In this document: positions 1 through 4,882 of the stretch, one piece after another
Layout of the letters: each line of letters starts with the position of its first letter
How positions within the stretch are numbered: position 1 is the first letter of the stretch
Assembly: GCA_002336035.1 (NCBI GenBank)
Contig: DDED01000089.1
Coordinates: 4,913-10,845 of the forward strand
Source: Cellvibrionales bacterium UBA1963
Lineage (GTDB): Bacteria > Pseudomonadota > Gammaproteobacteria > Pseudomonadales > UBA7434
Direction: 5' to 3'
DNA length: 5,933 nucleotides
The notes under the pieces: generated by a model
Database searches by the model: none
Seen by the model: the letters and a program-made list of their open reading frames with translations, nothing else
Told to the model about the DNA's origin: nothing
Position numbers and translations under genes: made by a program

Positions 1-31
1 GTCGCAGGTTCGAGTCCTGCCGGGCGCGCCA
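1..31 (+). tRNA. 3' end of a tRNA, probably tRNA-Arg (partial, cut by window start)
   Basis: Only the T arm and the 3' acceptor strand are in the window. The T stem is GCAGG (4-8) paired with CCTGC (16-20) around the seven-base loop TTCGAGT (9-15). The 3' acceptor strand CGGGCGC (21-27), discriminator G28 and an encoded CCA (29-31) follow. The implied 5' acceptor strand is GCGCCCG, which from memory matches gammaproteobacterial arginine tRNAs (CCG and UCU isoacceptors) better than other families. The anticodon lies outside the window, so the amino acid is an inference and the isoacceptor is not called. Confidence 0.9.
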
Positions 32-61
32 CGTTTAACTTGTCATACCCCAAAGTGTAGT

Positions 62-117
62 AACAATCCCTGTGTTGACGTTTTATAAGATCTTGATGAT
101 GTGCATTTTGGATTGTT
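62..117 (+). repeat. 8-bp inverted repeat downstream of the tRNA
   Basis: AACAATCC (62-69) is perfectly complementary to GGATTGTT (110-117) across a 40-base loop that contains the palindrome AAGATCTT (87-94). A pyrimidine-rich, T-rich stretch follows (116-130). It could help end or trim the tRNA transcript. The long loop makes it weak as a conventional intrinsic terminator. Confidence 0.35.
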
Positions 118-139
118 TCTTATTTCTTTGTGATCTCAC

Positions 140-195
140 TTAGTGGCCTAACCGTTCTGATGTTCGGTTTTTTCACAGCGGTGTGTGGTCACTAA
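140..195 (+). repeat. 9-bp stem enclosing two smaller hairpins
   Basis: TTAGTGGCC (140-148) pairs with GGTCACTAA (187-195) over nine positions, with one G-U wobble. Inside it are the terminator-like hairpin 150-169 and a small CACA/TGTG hairpin (174-177 with 182-185, four-base loop). Together they would fold as a three-way junction. The fold is seen by inspection only; no energy was calculated and no function is known. Confidence 0.35.
150..173 (+). terminator. Probable intrinsic terminator of the tRNA transcript
   Basis: AACCG (150-154) pairs with CGGTT (165-169) around a ten-base loop and runs straight into six T residues (168-173) on the plus strand. This is the first stem-plus-T-run downstream of the tRNA, about 120 bases past its CCA end, so it is the best candidate for ending that transcript. 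The stem is short (five pairs, three of them G-C), so the call is moderate. A larger stem, 140-148 with 187-195, encloses it. Confidence 0.45.
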
Positions 196-240
196 TAAAA
201 ACGATCATACGGTCGGTGCTTACTCGGCAAGAGAGACAGC

Positions 241-287
241 CATCATTTCGATGATTGAGTCATCATTTTTGCATATGAAAAATGATG
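241..287. repeat. Alternating CATCAT/ATGATG dyads, including a perfect 10-bp inverted repeat
   Basis: CATCATTTTT (261-270) and AAAAATGATG (278-287) are perfect inverted copies around a seven-base centre. Just upstream, ATCAT (242-246) and ATGAT (251-255) flank a TTCG tetraloop. CATCATTT occurs twice exactly 20 bases apart (241 and 261). The four arms can pair 1:2, 2:3 or 3:4. That would fit an operator array or an attenuator-like leader, but neither is shown. The second arm overlaps the start codon of the doubtful frame at 282. Confidence 0.5.
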
Positions 288-569
288 TGCGTAGTTATCA
301 AACTGTATGATCAGAAAAATCGCACTGAGCGTTTAAAGCATAAATGGTTACTCAATACGGACGCTATTATTGACGTTTGCCTGACCGCTACTTTTTTAAG
401 TCAAAGAAAATCTTTAGCTGAGGCTGACATCGTCTCGTATCTTCACACTGTCACACTGTATCAATATTTCTTTAAGCGGAGAGAGTTCGTGCATAAGTAT
501 CGCTTGAACGTGATTGATAAAGCGAGTGATGAACCTTCTCTGATGACTCATTCTTCCGTGAGAGGTTAA
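282..569 (+). CDS. Doubtful hypothetical protein, 95 aa
   Basis: This open frame of 95 codons starts ATGATG at 282 and ends with TAA at 567-569. I do not recognise the protein. It is fairly basic and rich in aromatic residues, with a central segment like SLAEADIVSYLHTV followed by a YQYFFKRREF patch, and shows no clear signal peptide, membrane segment or catalytic motif. No Shine-Dalgarno sequence precedes the ATG, and the start lies inside the arm of a perfect inverted repeat (261-287). The stop lies inside the left arm of another inverted repeat (563-572). A frame of this length can occur by chance. It is the only plausible coding region in the 920 bases between the tRNA and ybiT, and the only one on the plus strand, so it may be a chance frame, a small accessory gene or a fragment. 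Confidence 0.22.
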   Translation: MMCVVIKLYDQKNRTERLKHKWLLNTDAIIDVCLTATFLSQRKSLAEADIVSYLHTVTLYQYFFKRREFVHKYRLNVIDKASDEPSLMTHSSVRG

Positions 570-731
570 GGGTTACTTATCACGGTTATAACAGTAGTCC
601 TTGAATGTTGGCTATAGCCGCATGAGTGTTCTTCTATGCCTCGTTAGGTGCGTGCCTCGGCGAAGAGGGCTGCCCCATCCTTTTTGGCAGTGCCTCAGCG
701 AATGAGAGTGAGCCTCCAGTGCCCTTAACCT
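563..731. repeat. 169-base segment closed by a long terminal inverted repeat
   Basis: AGGTTAAGGG (563-572) and CCCTTAACCT (722-731) are perfect 10-bp inverted copies. With one bulged T at 574 and a G-U pair, the stem continues through ACT (575-577) with AGT (718-720), giving 14 pairs. Inside are the palindrome GGCTATAGCC (610-619), a CTGCC/GGCAG hairpin (670-674 with 686-690) and two look-alike hairpins, CTC-GGCGAA-GAG (656-667) and CTC-AGCGAAT-GAG (694-706). No target-site duplication and no transposase are visible. It could be a structured RNA, a MITE-like repeat or a chance palindrome pair. Confidence 0.45.
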
Positions 732-951
732 AAGAGCAGAAATTAAAATTGCCCAGATTCTCTGAGCCTGACATTCTTGCTAGTAGATTGTTGTTGCCGA
801 TTGATCAACCCGGTAGTCAGCAATAGATAATCAATTCTGATCGCCTGCTTAAGTCTTACTCGCCATCAGCGGTTTCGGACTATAACTTGGTCAACCTTGC
901 AAGAACTGGTTTTCTTGCCGAATGGCATTGCGGCGTATTGGCGTCGCTTGT
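570..951. other. Gene-free stretch between the doubtful frame and ybiT
   Basis: No convincing coding region is seen on either strand. One minus-strand frame reads through the region but meets about six stop codons in some 125 codons, which is what chance predicts. It holds most of the 563-731 inverted-repeat segment, the palindrome TTGATCAA (801-808) and a GCAAGAA/TTCTTGC inverted repeat (899-918). A third TTCTTGC copy lies at 774-780. No T-run terminator for ybiT is apparent. Confidence 0.5.
899..918. repeat. 7-bp inverted repeat downstream of ybiT
   Basis: GCAAGAA (899-905) and TTCTTGC (912-918) are perfectly complementary around a six-base loop, about 35 bases past the ybiT stop codon. 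Position suits a transcript-end hairpin for ybiT, but no T-run follows on the minus strand, so it is not called an intrinsic terminator. It could be a 3'-end stabilising hairpin or chance. Confidence 0.35.
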
Positions 952-2541
952 TTATTGAATTTGTTGCGCTAAATATTCGTCATAACTGCCTTGAAAATCA
1001 ATTAAACCTTGGTCTTTTATTTCTATGATACGGGTGGCCAATGAAGAAACAAATTCTCTGTCATGACTAACAAAGATCAAGGTGCCTTCGTAATGTTCAA
1101 GGGCTAAGTTGAGCGCCTCGATAGATTCCATATCTAAGTGGTTTGTTGGCTCATCCATGATAAGAATGTTTGAATCCATCATCATTAGCTTACCAAACAA
1201 CAAGCGATTTTTCTCCCCGCCAGAGCAGACGCTTACTTTTTTATTAAAGTCTTCAGATGAAAATAACAGACGGCCGAGTGTGGCTCTAACAATTTGATCG
1301 TCATGATGTGGTTTTTGCCATTGGCTCATCCAATCAAAAAGCTTCATATTGTTTTCAAACGCTGCATTACTGTCCTGAGGGCAATAACCTAATGCTGAAT
1401 TTTCTGACCATTTTATAAGGCCATGTGCCGGCCTTAATTCATCAATTAAACAACGTAATAATGTGGTTTTGCCGGTACCATTTTCGCCAATGACAGCCAG
1501 CCTTGCACCAGCATCAAGAATAATATTACCATTTTCAAACAATAATTCATCGCCAAATTGATGACCTATTTTTTCAAGTATTAGCGCTTGTCGATGCAAT
1601 TTTTTATCTTGCTTAAAACGGATAAAAGGGGTGGATCGGCTTGAAGCTTTAATCTCATCAAGTTTAATTTTATCTAATCGTTTAGCGCGAGATGTCGCTT
1701 GTTTGGCTTTTGATGCATTAGCAGAAAAGCGACTAACAAATTGCTGTAAATCTGCAATTTCTGCACTTTTCTTCGCATTGTTAACAAACAACTGCTCGCG
1801 AGCTTGGGTAGCAGCTGTCATATAGTCATCGTAGTTACCCGGATACAATCTCAATTCGCCGTAGTCGATGTCGGCCATATGCGTGCATACTGAATTCAAA
1901 AAATGACGGTCATGCGATATAATGACCATGGTGCTTTTGCGATCATTAAGAAGTGTTTCGAGCCACCGTATTGTATTGATGTCAAGGTTGTTAGTCGGTT
2001 CATCAAGCAATAGTATATCTGGGTCAGAAAATAATGCTTGCGCTAACAACACTCTTAGTTTCCAGCCGGGTGCCACCTCTTTCATGCGGCCAAAATGAAA
2101 CGGTTCTTCAATGCCTGCCCCTAATAAAATCTCGCCAGCTCGGCTTTCTGCCGTGTAGCCATCGAGTTCGGCAAACTGAATTTCTAAATCTGCTACAGCC
2201 ATGCCTTCAGCTTCAGTCATTTCAGCAAGGCCGTAGATACGGTCTCGCTCTTTTTTTATGTCCCATAATTCTTTATGACCCATGATCACGGTATCAATAA
2301 CCGTAAACTCATCAAACGCATATTGATCTTGACTTAGCGTAGCCATTCGCTCGTCAGGGCTTAATGATACGTTCCCGGCGGTTGGCGTTAAGCTATTATC
2401 TAGTATTTTCATGAAGGTGGATTTGCCACAACCATTGGCTCCGATCAGGCCATAGCGATTGCCATGACCAAATTTTACAGAGATGTTCTCAAATAATGGC
2501 TTCGCGCCAAATTGCATTGTGATGTTAGCTGTGGTTAACAC
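952..2541 (-). CDS. ybiT: ABC-F family translation factor YbiT (ATP-binding protein)
   Basis: The 529-residue protein holds two ABC ATPase domains in tandem and no membrane segments, as in ABC-F proteins, which bind the ribosome near the E site rather than transport. Domain 1 has Walker A GANGCGKST (34-42), the YbiT-type degenerate signature APGWK (157-161), Walker B ILLLDE (176-181) and H-loop His210. A charged linker (about 243-317) carries the FVSRFSANASKAKQ stretch. Domain 2 has Walker A GENGTGKTT (352-360), signature SGGEK (440-444), Walker B ILIMDE (459-464) and His493. Both catalytic glutamates (181, 464) are present, so both sites look active. Length and sequence follow E. coli YbiT end to end as I remember it. 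The start codon is GTG (2539-2541), preceded by AGGA at 2548-2551 with a six-base spacing. Its position suggests its own promoter (2609-2637). The precise physiological role of YbiT is not settled. Confidence 0.96.
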   Translation of the reverse strand: MLTTANITMQFGAKPLFENISVKFGHGNRYGLIGANGCGKSTFMKILDNSLTPTAGNVSLSPDERMATLSQDQYAFDEFTVIDTVIMGHKELWDIKKERDRIYGLAEMTEAEGMAVADLEIQFAELDGYTAESRAGEILLGAGIEEPFHFGRMKEVAPGWKLRVLLAQALFSDPDILLLDEPTNNLDINTIRWLETLLNDRKSTMVIISHDRHFLNSVCTHMADIDYGELRLYPGNYDDYMTAATQAREQLFVNNAKKSAEIADLQQFVSRFSANASKAKQATSRAKRLDKIKLDEIKASSRSTPFIRFKQDKKLHRQALILEKIGHQFGDELLFENGNIILDAGARLAVIGENGTGKTTLLRCLIDELRPAHGLIKWSENSALGYCPQDSNAAFENNMKLFDWMSQWQKPHHDDQIVRATLGRLLFSSEDFNKKVSVCSGGEKNRLLFGKLMMMDSNILIMDEPTNHLDMESIEALNLALEHYEGTLIFVSHDREFVSSLATRIIEIKDQGLIDFQGSYDEYLAQQIQ

Positions 2542-2547
2542 GGTATT

Positions 2548-2551
2548 TCCT
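2548..2551 (-). promoter_or_regulatory. Ribosome binding site deciding the GTG start of ybiT
   Basis: On the minus strand AGGA lies six bases before the GTG at 2541. It supports that codon as the start, and the encoded N terminus (MLTTANITMQFG) aligns with the family start. Confidence 0.75.
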
Positions 2552-2608
2552 GAGGTTTAACGAGAGTAAGTAGTGGCGATAAAAGCCGTCATATTATGAA
2601 AGATGAGC

Positions 2609-2637
2609 ACTATAATGACTTAAGTTGATGAGGTCGA
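2609..2637 (-). promoter_or_regulatory. Candidate sigma-70 promoter for ybiT
   Basis: Read on the minus strand, TCGACC (2632-2637) matches TTGACA at four of six bases. After 17 bases comes TATAGT (2609-2614), matching TATAAT at five of six. The -10 ends about 67 bases before the ybiT start codon, leaving room for a modest leader. This is motif matching by eye only. Confidence 0.45.
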
Positions 2638-2677
2638 GAAAGGAATTAGGAAATTTTAAGACTTTATTGTTATTCAG

Positions 2678-2700
2678 CGAAAAATTCTGCTTGTTTTTCG
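2678..2700 (-). terminator. Weak terminator-like hairpin after nfeD
   Basis: On the minus strand CGAAAAA and TTTTTCG pair over seven bases around a nine-base loop, about 70 bases past the nfeD stop. The stem resembles an A-tract/T-tract bidirectional terminator but has only two G-C pairs. It is the best candidate for separating the qmcA-nfeD transcript from ybiT. Confidence 0.3.
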
Positions 2701-2715
2701 GTTAACGATGCGCCA

Positions 2716-2748
2716 TGACTGAGCATAATGAACGAGAAAGATCAGTCA
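2716..2748. repeat. 7-bp inverted repeat TGACTGA/TCAGTCA
   Basis: TGACTGA (2716-2722) and TCAGTCA (2742-2748) are perfect inverted copies with a 19-base spacer, 24 bases past the nfeD stop. No T-run follows on either strand. The half-site spacing would suit a dimeric regulator or an RNA hairpin, and nothing decides between them. Confidence 0.3.
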
Positions 2749-2772
2749 ATAATGTTGAGCAGGGGAGGGTGT

Positions 2773-3246
2773 TCACGCGTTAAGTGTATCAACTAGCATG
2801 GTATTTCCTTCAACAGCAACAATAATGCATTGATTTCCTGCCGATATTACTAATGTATCGTCATCTTTGGCTAAACGGCTGGGCCAGTTTATCCCAGAGT
2901 AACGTATTGAGCCGCTGCTTCTACTGATATCTTCGCTAACAGGAACTGTTTTTCCGATCATATCGCTACTGTTGTCGGCACCGGTGCCGCGGTTTTGAAA
3001 TTTCTTGAAGGGTCCCCACAGCACCATAACAATGGCTAACGTAAGTACGCCTAAAGTTAATAGTTCAATTTCCCAGCCAGAAACAACCCCTAAAGTCACT
3101 AAAATACCAGTGATAAAGCTGGCTAACGAAATAAATAATAGTGGTCCACTAAGGCCTAATATCGATAATTCAATAGCGAGACCCAAACCGGCAATAAAAT
3201 AAAATAGCTGATCATGATGTGCATTGATATAAGATAGAATATCCAT
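2773..3246 (-). CDS. NfeD family membrane protein (YbbJ-like), partner of QmcA
   Basis: This 157-residue protein has a hydrophobic N-terminal half with two to three membrane segments (about 14-30, 33-55 and 59-79). A charged connector KKFQNRGTGADNSSD follows, then a C-terminal OB-fold-like domain (about 96-155) marked by MIGKTVPVSEDI, GSIRYSGINWPSR and the VAVEGNTMLVD end. That is the architecture of short NfeD proteins such as E. coli YbbJ, which lack the serine-protease domain of long NfeD forms. NfeD genes commonly sit beside SPFH/stomatin genes, and here qmcA lies directly upstream on the same strand with a 19-base gap, so the two are probably cotranscribed. The ATG at 3246 has AAGG seven bases upstream within that gap. 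The family is thought to assist SPFH complexes in membrane organisation and quality control. The biochemical activity is not established. Confidence 0.93.
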   Translation of the reverse strand: MDILSYINAHHDQLFYFIAGLGLAIELSILGLSGPLLFISLASFITGILVTLGVVSGWEIELLTLGVLTLAIVMVLWGPFKKFQNRGTGADNSSDMIGKTVPVSEDISRSSGSIRYSGINWPSRLAKDDDTLVISAGNQCIIVAVEGNTMLVDTLNA

Positions 3247-3265
3247 TATTTTGCCTTAGTTTTTT

Positions 3266-4240
3266 TTAGGGCGTTAGGTTAAGTACGGATGATACTGCCA
3301 TTGCTTGAGCAACAGTGTTGGCAATATTGTCACTGGTTTTACCGTCACTTAGTACCACGGTACTTTGTTTCGCAATTGCTTGGTGCGCTGCTATTGAGTC
3401 TTGAGCCAGCGTTAATAAAACTGCCGACTGGCCAGATTCTGTATTAGAAACATCACCAATAGTGCTTAATGCCGCTGCATCGGCTTCTGCAACTAAGCGT
3501 ATCGCTTCAGCTTTGCCGGTTGCATCAAGAATTTGTGCTTCTTTATTAGCTTCTGCGGCCAACACTTGCTCAGCTTTTGCTGCCTCAGCATCAAGCACTC
3601 GGGCAGCTTTTAAGCCTTCTGCTTCAGTAATGGCCGCTGTTTTGACACCCTCAGCTGTTAATATTACCGACCGTTTCTCACGTTCAGCTGTCATCTGTTT
3701 TTCCATGTCTTCTCGGATAGACTGGGGCGGCGTTATGTCCTTAATTTCATAGCGAGTGACCATGACACCCCAGGGCTGCGTAGCTTCAGTCATTGCCGCA
3801 AGAATAGTCGCGTTAATTGCATCGCGACTCTGAAAGCATTCATCGAGTTCCATTGAACCAATCGCGTTTCTCATCGTTGTCATTGCAAGCTGAATGACAG
3901 CCATTTTATAGTCGGTTACATTGTTGGTGGCCGCACCAGCATCGGTGACTTTCATAAATAATATGCCGTCTATAGCTAATGTAATATTATCTCTGGTAAT
4001 GGCTGATTGCGAAGAGATATCGAGTGACTGTTCTTTCAAATTACGGTCTGCAACAACATTTTGCACATAAGGCACAATAAAGTTGAGTCCGGCGCTCAGC
4101 GTTTTATCATACTTGCCAAAAGTGTAAACCACATATCCGCGGTTTTGAGGAACAAAGTGAATGCCTTTTTTTAAGGTGTACAGAAGAATGAGTGTGATCC
4201 AAAGTAGGGGGCTTGACAAAATGTATACGACAGGATCCAT
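3266..4240 (-). CDS. qmcA: SPFH/band-7 (stomatin-like, paraslipin) membrane protein QmcA
   Basis: The 324-residue protein has one N-terminal membrane segment (about 5-22) and a KKGIHFVPQNRGYVVYTFGKY entry to the SPFH/band-7 domain (about 25-190). Family landmarks include GLNFIVPYV (51-59), RNAIGSMELDE (124-134), the PWGVMVTRYEIKDITPP stretch (156-172) and the MTAEREKR helix entry (183-190). A long alanine/glutamate-rich coiled coil with repeated AEG/AEA units follows (about 191-258), then a hydrophobic alanine-rich C terminus. E. coli QmcA is about 305 residues and is a type III membrane protein that forms large oligomers. It is linked genetically to the FtsH and HtpX membrane proteases. Here a cytoplasmic SPFH cage anchored in the inner membrane is inferred. 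The ATG at 4240 is preceded by GAGG eight bases upstream. It heads a unit with nfeD, and no convincing promoter is seen in the 142 bases before it. Confidence 0.95.
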   Translation of the reverse strand: MDPVVYILSSPLLWITLILLYTLKKGIHFVPQNRGYVVYTFGKYDKTLSAGLNFIVPYVQNVVADRNLKEQSLDISSQSAITRDNITLAIDGILFMKVTDAGAATNNVTDYKMAVIQLAMTTMRNAIGSMELDECFQSRDAINATILAAMTEATQPWGVMVTRYEIKDITPPQSIREDMEKQMTAEREKRSVILTAEGVKTAAITEAEGLKAARVLDAEAAKAEQVLAAEANKEAQILDATGKAEAIRLVAEADAAALSTIGDVSNTESGQSAVLLTLAQDSIAAHQAIAKQSTVVLSDGKTSDNIANTVAQAMAVSSVLNLTP

Positions 4241-4367
4241 TGTATTTACCTCGGCTTTTCGTTTAAAAAGAGTTTTTGTGACAGTTCCAGCATCGCCTTA
4301 AGTCTTAGAGTAAAAAATAAACAATACAGCACCGCATCTAATTTACCATACTTTGTTCAAGTAATTT

Positions 4368-4386
4368 ATAAATGTTTTTCATTTAT
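4368..4386 (-). repeat. Perfect 7-bp hairpin overlapping the NYN gene stop codon
   Basis: ATAAATG (4368-4374) and CATTTAT (4380-4386) are perfectly complementary around five T residues, read as an A-loop on the transcribed strand. The hairpin contains the stop codon of the NYN gene (4383-4385). It is A/T-rich and no T-run follows on the minus strand, so it is a poor intrinsic terminator. It may affect the mRNA 3' end. Confidence 0.4.
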
Positions 4387-4871
4387 GCCATTAAAAGTTC
4401 CGGTCCGATTGGATGAAAGGAATCAACCTGGGCAATCAACGAATCTGCGCTTAAAGCTTGAACGCCATAAGCTTCAGTGACAACGAGGTGTTCGCTTTTA
4501 ACATGACGCATTAATAGGTCAAAGTCACCGTCACCTGAAAGTAGTATAACGTGATCAACTGAAGGCGCTATACGCATGACGTCAATAGTGATGCCGACGT
4601 CCCAGTCACCTTTAGCGCTGCCGTCACTGCGTTGAATAAAGGGCTTAAGTTGTACGTTAAAGCCAATTTTGCGTAGCGTGTTTTGAAATTGAATTTGTCG
4701 CTGATCACCACGGTCAATCGCGTAGGCATTTGCGCTCACGATATTACCTCTGGCAGACAGATCGTCCCATAACTTCCGATAATTAAACGAACGTTTGAAC
4801 GCCTCTCGAGTCGTATAATAAATGTTTTGGACGTCTGCAAAGACGGCGATATTAATAGTTTTTCCAGTCAT
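4383..4871 (-). CDS. NYN domain protein (LabA/PIN-like putative ribonuclease)
   Basis: The 162-residue protein is a single NYN domain, the PIN-like nuclease fold found in bacterial LabA/DUF88 proteins. Acidic positions expected at the metal site are visible: Asp13 and Asn16 in IAVFADVQNIYY (8-19), Asp89 and Asp91 in KGDWDVGITIDVM (88-99), Asp96 in the same strand, and Asp114 and Asp116 in LLSGDGDFDLLM (110-121). The C-terminal SADSLIAQVDSFHPI end is also typical. A metal-dependent RNase acting in the cytoplasm is inferred; the RNA target is unknown. The ATG at 4871 has AAGG at 4880-4884 with eight bases spacing, and this site overlaps the stop codon of the upstream dehydrogenase. The 11-base gap argues for a two-gene operon with it. 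No toxin or antitoxin partner is adjacent, so a standalone housekeeping or regulatory nuclease is more likely than a toxin. Confidence 0.9.
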   Translation of the reverse strand: MTGKTINIAVFADVQNIYYTTREAFKRSFNYRKLWDDLSARGNIVSANAYAIDRGDQRQIQFQNTLRKIGFNVQLKPFIQRSDGSAKGDWDVGITIDVMRIAPSVDHVILLSGDGDFDLLMRHVKSEHLVVTEAYGVQALSADSLIAQVDSFHPIGPELLMA

Positions 4872-4882
4872 CTATAGAGCCT

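Noticed and set aside
619..702. 27-codon plus-strand frame starting ATGAGTGTT
   Set aside because: Very short, with no ribosome site, Arg/Cys/Pro-rich, and overlapping the inverted-repeat structure. Nothing supports translation.
635..708. Short tandem repeat of TGCCTC units (636, 653, 691)
   Set aside because: The three units share only six exact bases and are unevenly spaced. Beyond the two hairpins already described there is no regular array, and nothing resembles a CRISPR.
563..731. Integron attC recombination site
   Set aside because: The arms contain GTTAAGG-like and CCTTAAC-like cores, but their order is reversed relative to attC sites, which begin with RYYYAAC and end with GTTRRRY. 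The seventh core base does not fit, and the segment is longer than usual. No integrase or cassette array is visible.
560..945. Degenerate minus-strand coding frame (pseudogene)
   Set aside because: One continuous minus-strand frame reads plausible-looking peptide stretches, but it holds about six stops in roughly 125 codons, which is the chance rate. I could not place any stretch in a known family.
1109..2285. Plus-strand open frames inside ybiT
   Set aside because: They lie antisense to a gene with intact ABC motifs throughout and show no motifs or ribosome sites of their own.
3462..3752. Alanine/serine-rich plus-strand frame of 96 codons inside qmcA
   Set aside because: It is the antisense shadow of the alanine/glutamate coiled-coil repeats of QmcA, whose composition keeps the opposite strand free of stops.
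4383..4871. NYN protein as the toxin of a toxin-antitoxin pair
   Set aside because: No small antitoxin gene is adjacent. The upstream neighbour is a full-length dehydrogenase, and the protein matches standalone LabA-type NYN proteins.
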